A stretch of DNA of 64,000 nucleotides from Callorhinus ursinus. Lineage: Eukaryota; Chordata; Mammalia; Carnivora; Otariidae. The DNA lies in assembly GCF_003265705.1 (NCBI RefSeq), contig NW_020312966.1, forward strand, positions 22,966,566 through 23,030,565, in the 5' to 3' direction. Every line of letters begins with the position of its first letter. The first letter of the stretch is position 1. Shown one piece after another: positions 11,879 through 23,412 of this stretch. The notes under the pieces are model-generated. The model searched no databases, was not told where the DNA came from, and saw only the letters and a list, made by a program, of their open reading frames with translations. The translations under genes and the position numbers were made by a program.

Positions 11879-12392
11879 TTGGATTAGTGTCTTTTTTAAA
11901 AGATTGAAAATTAAAACCAATTCCTTTATATTTACCCACATTTTTACTATTTCTAGTGTACTTCAATTTACTGTGTATAACCAAATTTTTATCTGGATAT
12001 CATTTTCCTTCTATTGAATAACTTCCTTTAACATTTTTTTTTGTACATCAAGGCTCCTGCCAATAAATCTTCTCAGCTTCTGTTTTCTAGAAAATTTTTT
12101 TTATTTTATCCGAACTTATGAAACATGTTTTTATCTGGATATAGATTTAGAAGTTGATTTTTTTCAGCTTAGTACATTTATGAATTGATTCAAAAAAAGC
12201 ACTTTGGGGAAATACTTAATTTTAAATTTATGATTTTATTTGGAAAAAAAGAAACTGAGGTGAGACTTAGTAAAAGTCACTTCAGGACCAGAAGGGTCTA
12301 CTCATCCCATTTCCAGTGAGGAGGCTTTACTTTATGGAAAGATAAAATAGACTCCTAATAAAGGATCTGAAATTAAGGTTAGAAGTAAGAAA

Positions 12393-12583
12393 GGGGCACC
12401 TGGGTGGCTCAGTCAGTTAAGCATTGGACTCTTGATTTCAGGTTAGGTCATGATCTCAGAGTCATGAGATGGAGCCCTGCATTGGGCTCTGTGCTCAGTG
12501 GAGAGTCTGATTAAGATTCTCCCTCTCCTGCTACCCCTCTCTGCCTCCCCTCTAAAATATAAGTAAATCTTAAAAAAAGAAGA
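12393..12583 (+). mobile_element. CAN-SINE, older subtype, plus strand
   Basis: Head ggggcacctgggtggctcag with the 'gactcttgatttcagg' body and 'catgagatggagccctgc' segment typical of older carnivore SINE subfamilies. Short flanking match agaagtaa (12381 and 12584). Confidence 0.88.
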
Positions 12584-12849
12584 AGAAGTAAAATCTGGCA
12601 GCAAGGGTTACTATGCCTTTCAGTGAATCTCCAAGGAAGGTTTGAATCCCAATTCTGGAGTTTTTAAGACTAACAAAATATCTCCTCTGTATTTTTGTAA
12701 GTATTGTCTGGAGAGGGGGGGTGGTAACCTTATAAGATCCTTTCCTATTCAAATATTTTATTAACTTGCTGGAAAAAAATAACAACACATGTCTTGCTTT
12801 TTAATAATGCATTTAGTTTTCAAAATTTTTAACATTCATGATCTGATTT

Positions 12850-12990
12850 GATTATTACAAATGCTATAGAAGAAGTTTAGAAAATACTCCTTTTCCCTAT
12901 CCACAGATAAGGAAACACAAACACAGAGATTATTACATAGCCAGTAAGTGGCACGAATGGGACCAGAATATGCTGGTTGCTACAACACTA
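12850..12990 (-). repeat. MIR fragment (minus strand)
   Basis: 'tatccacagataaggaaacac' (in parts), 'cagagattattacatagccagtaagtggcac' and 'gggaccagaatatgctgg' together are the reverse complement of the MIR core and its 'cttactggctatg' segment. Confidence 0.7.
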
Positions 12991-13078
12991 CAATGCTGAG
13001 TCAATTAAAAACAATGTAATAGTTTGATGCTAAATTTTGGAAACCAAAGAAAATTATTATCTAGTTGAAGAATTCTAG

Positions 13079-13080
<2 letters not shown>

Positions 13081-13126
<46 letters not shown>
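13081..13126. repeat. (GT)23 microsatellite
   Basis: Perfect 46-bp GT run. The Val/Cys alternation in the frame over it comes from this run. Confidence 0.97.
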
Positions 13127-13129
<3 letters not shown>

Positions 13130-14078
13130 AACCAAAAGAAATAGTTTAACAGACAGAATTTATACCCCAAGTGAATGTGGATCCACAAAGTGTTATCCCA
13201 AAGATCCTTCTTTCCATCTCATGGGCTCCGCTGTGAAATGTATCTCAGATTTTATATTCAGGAATCTTCCATTCTAATCTCATAGATTTCTATCCCAGGC
13301 ATTTGAATAAGAGACAAGCTTGGAAGTTGACCCCCATTGCTAATATTTTTCTCAAGACTTCAACCATTTTTATTGATCAGGCAGGCCCTGAGAGTCCACC
13401 ACCTCTTACATATCTCAGTGCTTACTTTAAATCCATCCTGGTATTAATATATCTGCAGCCTCCTAAATCCAAATATTCCTGAATTAAACCACGGGAGGTC
13501 AAGACATGCACTATTCCGCCAAAGGCATTTTAAGATTTTTTCCATTTTTCTACAGGGTTTACAACTTTTAAAATAACAACCCTCCCCCTTTTTTTTTCCT
13601 TTACCTATAAACAAGAAACTTACAGCAAAATACTTGAACATAAGGTTTTGTGTTCCAGCAATGATTGAGGGTGGTTGGTCTGGAAATATCGACCTTGCTG
13701 TTATGGTGTTTGTGTATTGAGTTCCTGGCAGGATAATCCTGGCATTAGGGGAAAAAAAAAAAGAATTCCACCTATAGAGTGTTTTTTTTCAGGAATTATC
13801 AGTGCCAGGCATGGTTTTAAGTTACACAGTGAGGTGGGGAGACATTGCCCCAGATGGTGGATATAAAATGTGCCATAAATTTTAATGAAGCAAATAAGTC
13901 ACTAATAATCCTACTGCTCACACTGCTATGTTTGGGGCCAACCTTAATAAAGGAAAATTAAAAAGGCACATGTAGCCCTTAAACAAGTGCCTAAGAAGCC
14001 TAATATGATTTACTCATTCAGCTATTCACACTCTGATTGCACAACCCCTGGTCATCTGCTCAAGAGCAGCTGCTTCAT
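13127..14078. other. Unique sequence, no feature seen
   Basis: AT-rich. A short stretch at about 13800-13835 ('agtgccaggcatggtttta') hints at an L2 scrap but is too short to call. Confidence 0.35.
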
Positions 14079-14080
14079 GT

Positions 14081-14084
14081 AAAA

Positions 14085-14123
<39 letters not shown>

Positions 14124-14125
14124 AA
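14081..14125. repeat. (AAAT)n microsatellite
   Basis: About eleven AAAT units. No SINE head precedes it, so it may be the expanded tail of a lost or unrecognised element. Confidence 0.9.
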
Positions 14126-16280
14126 AGTTTATTGACCACCAGATGTCTCAGCCTATAATGTGTGCTGGTAGATTTCAGGTCACTCAAAGTTCAGACAGAT
14201 TTCCTAAATATACATATGTTTTTGGTAGCAACACTCCCTTGGAAACCCTACATGTATAATTTTTTTTCCAGCCAGGGCCCAGAGATAACTTTGGGCTTCC
14301 TTGAAGTTGTGAGTTCTCAACCAATGGATTTGTTTTTGTGAAGTGAAGTCTAAGAGAGAGGCTATTGGTTAAGGATTCTGGAAAAGGGCATATGGGACTT
14401 TTTCGCTTTTCATTAAAACCCTGCAAAAGATTCCTGAGGCTAGGCATCATTAAGTCTTCACCAACCCAAACAATTAACTAGGACATGATAACTGAGCAAC
14501 ACTCTCTGGTTGAAGCAACTGATATTCAAGGAGGTAATTGACTCAGGCAACAACAGACTGAGCATAGAATAGAACCTATCTCCAATGCAAGCCTCTTAGA
14601 CCACATAATGTAATAATGCACATATTTAGCATTTGGACCTAATAATGCACTAATACATGCATGCACTATTATATGCACACAAAATTAGCAATCTTTAAGG
14701 GATGAGATAAAAATGAAATGAATGATATTTTAAAATATCTTGCTAAGTTTGATAGCTTCACTATTCTTAGCTAAAATCTCAAGGCAGAATACACAGTTAA
14801 GACAAGGCTCACCATTAACCATGGATACATGTCTCTATTTCAAATAATCTTCTGTACAAAATTAATTCTGGGGCACTGATTTCTTGTCAGATCTGATTGT
14901 ATCATTCTTTTTGCCTCCTGAAGCAGTTGATGAAGATCTCCCATGAGGCAGTGCAGGTCTGCCATCCCTTTTTGGCTGCAATTACATGATCTGTCTTATT
15001 TTTGACCCAGACTCACTCCTCAGGACTCTTTGTAAGCCAACTTGCCCATTTTATAAGGATTTCCTTCAGTTAAAACAGGATAATATCCTTGAAGATCTCC
15101 GTTAAGGAGGAGCATGCAAATTACAATACATCACACAAATTGGAAAGCCAACACATGCATGAAGACACCACAGGCAGCCCCTCTGTGGGGATGAATGCTT
15201 CCTCCTGGTACCTCACCTCCTACTCTGGGCACTCAGCAGATGGGTGGAATGGGGGTTCCAGAGTCAATCATTCATATGTTGTGTACAGTTCCCTTGTCAC
15301 ACATTATTCATTTCTTATTTTTATATAAAAATAAATATACATAGAAGTTCTATTTTTTTTCTCACACTCAACTTTAAAGATAATCACCGTGGGACATACA
15401 CTGTTTCAAATCATCATCCGAGTCCTTAATACAAGCCCCATGTCTGAGGCTCTGCTTCTTCCAGTAAAATATTCTTGTTTGTCAACAAGTTCCAGTTTCC
15501 CTCCCAAGATAATCCAAAATTTCATGCGATGTTGAATACATATTCCTGAACTCCTTTCTACAGATTAGTAACCACATGCCTCCAGGAAAGCATGAGCAAT
15601 ATTACGGCTGATTTATGTAGATTTTGACCATTTATGTAATGTTTGTTGATGTACGTAGGTTTTAAGATTTTGGCCAAATATAGTGAAAGGGAAAGCTCAA
15701 TGCATAAATTGCATGTGTTTGTAAGTTTTTTTCAATCTGTGTCTGAACTAAAAAAATTACATGACTATTATTGGTTATATACCAGGGGACCTCAAGAGTA
15801 TGTTTGTTTTTTAAGCATGGCCATACAAGTTTTAGGCCATACAAGTTTTTTTTTTCCAAAAACTTGTTTCCATGTTTAGATTGTTCTTCCTTTACCTTTG
15901 GTCCTAAATAAGAAAAAATATGTCCTTTCATCCACAAAAGAGGATGATCCAAACTGATCCTCTGCTCTATCCGCATCTATCCACACACTTGGAGACTAAA
16001 AAAGCCAGCTTCTACCAGTTACCAGGAAGACTTTTAATACAAAAGAGAACCACATCCCCTGCAACTTAGGGTCATGCTTCTGACTTCTGTCCAGTTCTAC
16101 TGATTGCATTAACCATCCGGGTAGAAAGAGAAAGGAAATTTCTATTGTTAGATAATTATTTTGTATATTATGATACTATTTTAAATTCTTTACCATCTTT
16201 TTGCATCCCTGACCAGTCTCTCCAAACTTCTTTCCCCTCAAATTTTTGACTTAAATTTCCCCAAAGCACACATGTCCCAG
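14126..16280. other. Unique sequence
   Basis: No repeat family or gene recognised. At 15819-15850 a 16-bp unit containing ggccatacaagtttt occurs twice in tandem, probably a replication-slippage duplication. Confidence 0.4.
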
Positions 16281-16289
16281 GATCTTTTC

Positions 16290-16860
16290 ATTTCATAACT
16301 GTTTAAAAATGAAATCATTATTTGTTCCTGTACCACATGCTGACAAATTTCCGGAACAAGCCATGCAGTTCTCTACAATGTTCCTAAATGTTTCAAATAC
16401 GGATGTTTTGGAGAATGCCAGGCTAAGATCTAAGGCTGCATTTGCAAAGTAAAAGTAATTGTAATATAAAAGTGATTGTAAAGTCATTTTAGCAAAATTA
16501 ATTTTAAATCTGGGCAATAAAGGAGAGGTGGAGGGCATGTTAAGAGAAAACCTTCCTATGTTGAGATACGACGCTTTCACGGTAACGTTTCAGTAACAGA
16601 TGATCGATCTAGCCTGTTACTGACTTGTCTTACTTCCCAGTCAGGACAGCTAGGGATACAATGCTTTTCAAATAAAACTGTACTGAACACACAAACATCA
16701 CAGAAGATCTCCACAGAACTACCCTCAGAAGCTTCAGGAATGGAGGAGGCTTTAAAATATGGTTTAGATGTTTTTCTGACTTTGGAGCCAGGTGAAAAGG
16801 ACCCCACAGAACTGAAGGCCAGTGTGCACGGCATCTTATTCATGGGGCTTTCCTCACACC
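16290..16860. promoter_or_regulatory. Candidate conserved noncoding element
   Basis: Repeat-free and not low-complexity. It is rich in spaced short motifs: 'gtaattgtaatataaaagtgattg' (in parts) near 16455, 'aaaattaattttaaat' near 16493, and a CpG-containing 'tacgacgctttcacggtaacg' (in parts) near 16567. Such texture is common in mammalian developmental enhancers. This is a pattern judgement without an alignment. Confidence 0.3.
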
Positions 16861-16869
16861 TTCCCCTCA

Positions 16870-17500
16870 GACGTGTTTAATTAGCCAGGGCCTGTTGTGT
16901 TTATTTGGTAGGTTTGGATACAAACGGGGGGGTGGGGAGGTCTTTTCATCTCTTTTTATCAGTAGTCCCCCAGAGCCAAGGCAGGTGTCTGTGGGATTAA
17001 ACATAATTAAGAAGGGGCAGAGTGAGAGAAGGGAGACAGATAATAGTTCCCAACAGGGCTGGGATTTGAGAATGGGAGCAGGTGCTCCAAGAGGCCCCAT
17101 GTATCCAACTCATTTGAGCCCCGATGTTGTGCGAAGGCCTACATATTCATCCTTTCAACAGGGAGGGCACTGGCAGTCTGTGAGGACAAAGGCAACCAGT
17201 CGGAGCCGTGCCAGGATGGCCGGCTTCCGCACCATGGCTACCCGGGTAACCAGACCCCGCTTCTCACTGCTGCCTTTGTTGGGTGGCGGCCACAGGAAAC
17301 AAAGTGCCACTTCTCACGATTGTGCAGGCACATGCATATTCGCCCCCCTTTCGGCTCACCATCATGAATTAGCAATTACTCTATTATTAGATGGACGGGC
17401 GGCAGCAGGTGACAAAGCCCCACAACTTCTAGTCTATATTTCTGAAGCCCTTCATTTGGGTTTTTCAGTTTGGGCTTGACCCCTTCCACGAGTGTATTCC
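16870..17500. promoter_or_regulatory. Candidate conserved noncoding element (strongest of the 16-18 kb cluster)
   Basis: Repeat-free and clearly richer in GC and CpG than its surroundings. It holds a cluster of homeodomain-type ATTA/TAAT cores at 17366-17390 (gaattagcaattactctatt, then attag) and 'ggattaaacataattaag' near 16994. A 194-codon plus-strand frame (16895-17479), the longest ATG-started frame in the window, runs through it. Its composition (many Arg, Ser, Gly and Pro; no domain) suggests chance openness in GC-rich DNA. Confidence 0.4.
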
Positions 17501-17689
17501 TATTGTGCAGAAAATTCTATGATCCCATAGAAAAGCGGTTTTCTTTCTCAATTTGGAGGGTCTGACCCGTGGTTCGACGGGAGGGGGGAGAAAAGCCCTG
17601 AAAGAAAGATGGACAAAAAGGTCCTTCTTCCACTCAGAGAACACCTGGACGGGACAAAGGAGACACAAACCTTGGAGCTCTCACCCACC

Positions 17690-17935
17690 CGCTGCGCCAA
17701 AGCAGCTCCCCAGCGCTGGCTGACTCATCTCAGCCACGATGACTCTGTCTGGACTCTTCATTTAAGATCCATTATTTACTGAAACTTTTAAGATAATGCC
17801 ACTTTTAATCTCCTTGCACCCACAGTTCCCTAGCATTTAGAGAATCAGAGGGGAACCGGGAGATTTTAGTTCTTATGGCTCTGTGCTTTCTCAGCTCAAT
17901 GAATGGAGGAGAATTTTAATAGTAACTGATAATTT
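17690..17935. promoter_or_regulatory. Candidate regulatory block with AP-1/MAF-like site
   Basis: 'gctggctgactcatctcagc' (17716-17735) holds a TGACTCA AP-1 core in a MAF-like context. It is followed by 'ccattatttactg' near 17770. Repeat-free. No alignment available. Confidence 0.3.
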
Positions 17936-18400
17936 CAATGAGTCTTGAAAGAAAGAAGTTTTTTGTAGACCTCAGAAAGAAGAAGAAAGCCCTATTTTTA
18001 AAGCTGGGCAACAATTTTTTTTTTTTCGGACCTTAGAGGAAAACCTGAATGTCAGCATTCCAAATGGTAATAATAAAGCAGAGGGAAGAAAGTTATTTTT
18101 TCCAACATGTCCTGGGGTGCCATTTATTTCATAGTCGTGTACATCACCATGTAACAGGAACATTTTACTTAGATAAACAGAATATCTGTTTTGACATTTT
18201 TCTGTCCTGTCAGCTAGGAAAAATGAAATCCAAGGATTGATATTTTCAATGTATGAAATTATAAAATAATTTTATTGTCTAAGTATACATTTCCTATAAG
18301 CATCCAGGTACAGTCTTTGTCTCTTTATAGGCTATCAAATGCATTGTAAAGTACTCGGGAACACAGTATCCAGTTGCTCTAAGGCCAAGGTAATATGCCA
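17936..18400. other. Unique AT-rich sequence
   Basis: No repeat or gene recognised; a T-run lies at 18017-18026. Confidence 0.4.
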
Positions 18401-20850
18401 GGAGTGTTAGGACTTTCAGTTTGATGAGCATATATATTTCGGACACCAGGAGGAACTCAATCTGGGTCCATTATTAGCACGTTGGCATTTCAGGATACGT
18501 CAGGACATGCTAAGAAAATGAGGACAAATCTCCGAAGGATCAAAAAGACTTTCTTGGAAGGGACAGAATAAAGACAGCCCCTTTTGGACAACCGGTTCTG
18601 AGAATCTAGAGTAAATTGAGGGTATCTACACTTCTACAACAAACTAACCATAGAAAAACATTCACTCTGAGAAAACTGTCAGGATGTACTGATTCAATTC
18701 AGGGATACTAATTAGGTATCGGTGGGAAGAGATGGGGGAAGAGATTAGATTATCAAGAAGAAAATGGTTTTCCAAATTAGTCTCAGGGGGATTTTGTACC
18801 AAGATGCTAAGAAGGGCATATGCAATAAGATCAACATGAGTCAAAGGACAGAGCTCGTCAACTCGTTGGATCTCTGCAGGAATCAGAGTAAAAGACATCT
18901 GTCTGGGGGCTGATAAAACACGGGAGAGGGCCCTTCTGCTCAGCGATGCCATCATTGGGGGCTGGACCATGCCACCTGTGATCAGGCTAACAACAGCACC
19001 GAAGAGAAGGTGGATTCTCAGGGCAGTGGGATGGAGCAAACTCAGGACCATGAAAGGTCAATCAAATCAAAGCCTGGAGAAACCCCAGGGAGGACTCAAG
19101 TAGTAACAAAGAAGGTATCAGAGACCTGGTACAAAGGGGCTAGTCACCTTGGGATTCTTTCAGGAGGGTAGGCTTCAGGTTCCAACAATTAACCTAATTC
19201 CAACAATTAATTCCAACAATTAATCAAAGAGAAAGCAATTTCTGTTATCATTTTGTTATTAATTGTACCCTATTTGTACCTAGAGCCTGGTCTGATCTGA
19301 GAAACTCTGGTTTCTACATTTGCAAAATACATGGCTTGTCTGAGCTTGTATAAAATATGAAATATGGATGCTTTCAAAAGGAAAAGAATGATCTCTATCT
19401 TCTTCAAGAAGAAATAATTTGATATGCTTAATATTTAAATATTATAAACTATGATCATTTTATTTAGAGTCTCTGTGAAGCATTCATCTCAACCTTGGGA
19501 ACACAGTGAGGAATCTTCCGGAAGCACGCGGGAGAACAAGATGGCACTGGTTAAATTGCTTCGACCCGATCGCTGAGGGGAAATGCAATCTGAGAGTGAG
19601 TCTCAGACTGGACAGAGCTGGCAGGCATCTGAAGAGAAGGTCAGATTCTGAAACAAGAGTGATGAGGATTTCTTTGAGGTATTTAGCTGCCCCTCAATTT
19701 GCCGCCTAAAACAGAAACGTCCTCAGCAGCAATTTCTGGGTTCTTGGCCATGTGATTCCCAGGCCTGAGGAGGAAGGTGTGAGGAATGACAAGAAGTAGA
19801 GAGGAACTACCAGGGTCAGGGCTGTGAAATTCAGCTCGAGGTACATCCTGAAACAACTCTGTTCATGTGAAGCACCTCGGAGTTGGAGGGTCTGGTCATC
19901 AATGTGTGCATCTGTGAAGCAACATGGAGCTTGTAGGGAGAGCAGGGGAGGGAAGCATATCCAGTCACCAAATGGGATCAAGAAAGAGGTTCACCGACTG
20001 GTCTATGTGAAGCTTTTACCACTGAGTAGCTCCATCTGTATCGATCGGCAGGCAGGTATCCGGTGGTGAGCCTACAGCTGCCATGACACCCCAGAACTGC
20101 AGACAGGAGGATGGTCTGGATGTGAGGCAAAGGACTGAAGACAAACTGGCCTTTGCTGGCTACCGCCCACCTGCTCACCAATGAAATAGCTTTGCTGGAG
20201 TAACAGCTGCTTCCAAACCTGGTGTAGAATTCCCTTTTTACCTCTAACCATGCAGGGGAAAGGATTCTGGAAAATGTAGTTCGCAGCTTAGCCACATTGA
20301 CCTACCACAATTGGGCAGTACATTCCTGTCAGCATGACGACCATACAAACTTCTTTTACTCATACTTAACTTACAAATAAAGAGAAGAGCAAAATCCATC
20401 TAATGGGATGTCATTCCCGCTACAACCAAACCATGTTTACCTTCTACTTGAAAGAGGATAGACAAAGTCAGTTTATCCATACTTGGGTGATGTTCATTTC
20501 TCTTTGAGCTGAGCCACACACCAGTGTTGAGATCTCATAAATACTGAAATATATATTAATTGCTGACATCTCTTAGACAAGGCATCAATTCTGCAGTTGT
20601 TCATGTGGTCACATTTGGTATACATGCTATTCTTCCTCCAACAGCCACTTCTTATTCTCATTGGCCTCAGAAAGCAACTTAGCTGGTCATGTTTTCTTGC
20701 CGGGTGGGAGGACCTAAACCCTCCCTCCTGAGGCAGCTCCCCATTTGCAGTCCTGACTGAATTGGACTGTAGTTTACAATGAACTCTTATCACAAAACAT
20801 GGCAGGGTAGTAAGAGGTATACATCTTACTACTTATTACTTACTGTCCTT
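18400..20850. other. Unclassified block, possibly retroviral LTR or 3' region
   Basis: Moderate GC and not low-complexity. It adjoins a minus-strand ERVL-like pol region. A segment near 20250-20290 (ggattctggaaaatgtagtt) and the 20480-20800 stretch have the texture of old LTRs, but I cannot name a family. Three copies of ttccaacaattaa occur at 19180-19223. The largest frame is 129 codons on the minus strand (18662-19051), with no recognised domain. Confidence 0.3.
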
Positions 20851-21536
20851 TGTTGCTAACGTATTCCTCCCTATATGGGCTGTGTAGCAGGAACTGAATT
20901 CCCCCTTAATGAGATCAATTGTCCCAGCCTCATGCCTCATTGTTTAGTGTTATGAGTAACCCAAAATAGCCAGGTGGCAGACTCAGCTTCTGGCCTAATG
21001 GAAACAGTATGTGGCCCCTGGTGAAAGCATTTCTTCCCTGAAAACTAAAACCTCAAGACAGAGATCTAAGCAGAGCCCAGAACTGTGGAAACAAGAGGCA
21101 AAATTTTGCTGGTGGATGATTAAGAGTAGCAGTGGAAGGAGTCGCTCACATTCCATTTCTTGATTCCCAGACTTCTGCCATCCGGCTATGGGAGAAACAG
21201 CACCATGAATAGGCTGTTAATTCAGAACATGCCCTGGAGCATTGAGGACATTACCCCCAAACAGCTGGTATTCTAACTAATCTTTAAAGATGTAAAGGCC
21301 ATTTCATGATTCTAAGTGTTCAGCTGATGCGGGTGATGGAAGACGGAAGACGAGGTGAGACGGACGCATTCCATCAGCATAAGCCGTTGTGGAATTGTAG
21401 TGTTTCAGCTGCTCTGAATCAGTCTGGGTGGAGTGTCGTGACAGTGAATAAGATATTCCGTAAGTCTACAGGTGGTTTCTTAGAAGCAGTATTTTGAACG
21501 GGAAAGGCAAATCCTAATCCGCAGTAAGGGTTTATT

Positions 21537-21824
21537 CTAGTGGGAGGAAATGCTGCTCCTTCCACGATGGAAATCATCCAACATAACCAACCTGCAAACA
21601 GATGGCTGGCTCACCCTCGGTGTGCCATACTGAGGGCTCAGGGTTGATCTCTGCCATCGGCAGTGTGGGAATTCATCAGTGCCTAGAGCCAGAACAGCAC
21701 CATTGAATAGATGTTTACGTTGCTGTGTTCCTGCATAATCTCCATGCCTGCTTCCATGGCTGCTTTTCTTCACAAAGCTCATTGTGCAAGGCTGGGGGTG
21801 ACTAGGAAAGAGGATGACTGACAA
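21537..21824 (-). pseudogene. Retroviral integrase N-terminal (HHCC-type) remnant
   Basis: A 95-codon open stretch on the minus strand. Its spacing of His and Cys residues and the downstream Thr-Leu-Ser-Pro/Tyr-Gly segment recall the zinc-binding N-terminus of an ERVL-type integrase, the enzyme domain that helps join viral DNA to the chromosome. The signature is incomplete: one His around residue 22 and one Cys around residue 48 remain, while the partner His and the first Cys appear substituted. It is flanked by stops, so it is a fossil. The family call is by resemblance only. Confidence 0.45.
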
Positions 21825-22079
21825 CCACAGAATGAGCCATCTTGTCCCAGATGTCCGAACATCTTCTGTTAATGTTTCTAGTTATGAGCAATTACAGTGG
21901 ACACAAATATCTTCACACTCAGTGCCCATTTGAAGAGATATAGTCACAGACTTGCTCCTAGACCTCCTTGTTACTGATTTTCCAATCGTGTTCCTTCCTC
22001 ATTTTTACCATTCAGCCAAACTGATAACTATTGCCCATGAATTCATGGACATCTGTATATCTGGACATCTCCCATTACA

Positions 22080-22114
22080 AGTAAAGTAAAACAAAACAAA
22101 ACAAAAACAAAAAC
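22080..22114. repeat. (AAAAC)n simple repeat
   Basis: Short AAAAC-rich run inside the ERV-like region. Confidence 0.7.
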
Positions 22115-23412
22115 ATGTGCAATGCTCAAAATTTTGCCATTGGAAGGACTTACCTTCTCTACTATGTTTCAGGGCCTCCCTGGGATATGGCTAAATTGCT
22201 TTAGATGCCTACTTTGGGTAGATTCAGCATATCATGTAGAATCTTATGTAAATCAGGAGTTTTTTTTTCTTCTCCAGTCAACACATCCCAGAGAATGACC
22301 CATGACACTCTATATGATTGCTGAGAGACAGAAAGTAAAGTTTAGGTGCCATGGGAATCTGAGCCACTTCCCATGCAACTGAGGGGTTGTTGCCTTCAGT
22401 GACTGCTCGAGCCATTTCCCATTTCCCACTTCAAGTTGAAGATAGAAGACTGCTGTCTACACTCAACTCTACAGCTTGGTGGGCGCACACAACACCCAGT
22501 TCGCTGTGGATGGCTACATTACAGGGAAGGTTAGGGGTCCATGGACAAATGTTCCTCCTCTTCTAGGTCCTGGTGATAAGCCAGAAGCTATTTAGCAAAA
22601 GAGAATTGTCATCTACTGAAGATGACATGATTTTATTCTCAAACCTGAAGCCTATAAAGTGGTTCAGCTAGACGGACTTTACAAAAGTTCCAGAGAGCAC
22701 ATCCACCTGCAGTAGACACTCCAGGAGCCATGGAGTCAGCTGGGTCATACAGCGCAAGTGACAGAGCATCTAACACGTGAGTAGGGCCCTATTACAAAGC
22801 CTTCTCTTGCTTTTAGCCACACTCAAAACTCATATTCTTTCATATTGTACCAAAAATGATCATATGTGGCCTTCAAAACCCAAAGAGGCTCACTAGGTAT
22901 TATATCTTTTTCTTGGTAATTAGGAGGGTCAGCTGTAGTTACCTTTTCTTGATCTTGCAAAGGATATTAAAACATGCCCTAGACATTTCCATAAGCTGCC
23001 AGGCCCTTGAATATTAGTGGAATGTATTTCTCAACCTCTGGCATACATGCTTCTTTCTTTCCAAAAATTACAAGACAGTTGCTACTTCCTGCCCCTGAGG
23101 ACTATCACCCTGGTTATCAGTGGAGGGCCTGATATGAAGGCTTCTTAAATGGAGAGGCGATTAATGCTCCAGTGTTAGCCCCAAGATAGAATGGCAAAGG
23201 TATATTTCTGGCTCTGTAAACTGAAAGCAATATGCTTTTTGTGGCCTTTTACTAAAATATAAAAAAAAAATCCAATTAATCAATAACTGGCTACCAGATA
23301 TCAAGGTGCATTCCTTTGCTCCAGTAAAGAAACTACATCTAGAACAACCACTGGAGTTGGACTCACAGTTTGATTAAGTTTCAAACAGTACCCTAGAATT
23401 CTCCCAAGAGCT

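Larger units (their letters stand above)
8340..12190 (-). repeat. Old L1 ORF1-end to ORF2 segment, minus strand
   Basis: Read on the minus strand from 12190 downward, the order is: end of ORF1 ('atatccagataaaaac'), the inter-ORF region ('gaaggaaaatgatatccag'), endonuclease (about 10550-10190), start of reverse transcriptase (about 9818-9600) and an ORF2 C-terminal part (near 8360-8420, antisense 'gattttgattggggttac'). All frames carry stops. It is interrupted by an MLT1 LTR (10707-11185) and a SINE (11691-11878). The ORF2 3' end and 3'UTR are absent. Confidence 0.7.
20851..23400 (-). mobile_element. ERVL-like (class III) endogenous retrovirus internal region, decayed
   Basis: Antisense text across this stretch resembles the pol region of a class III endogenous retrovirus, with the best recognition at the integrase zinc-binding part (21537-21824). 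The higher-coordinate part would hold upstream pol sequence. It is broken by many stops and indels. No intact gag, pol or env frame is present, and LTRs are not confidently delimited. Ends are approximate. Confidence 0.45.

Noticed and set aside
6480..12190. Twin-priming 5' inversion of an L1
   Set aside because: Twin priming gives an inverted 5' segment followed by a sense 3' segment with poly-A. The order here is the reverse and no poly-A end is seen, so a post-insertion inversion or two separate fragments fits better.
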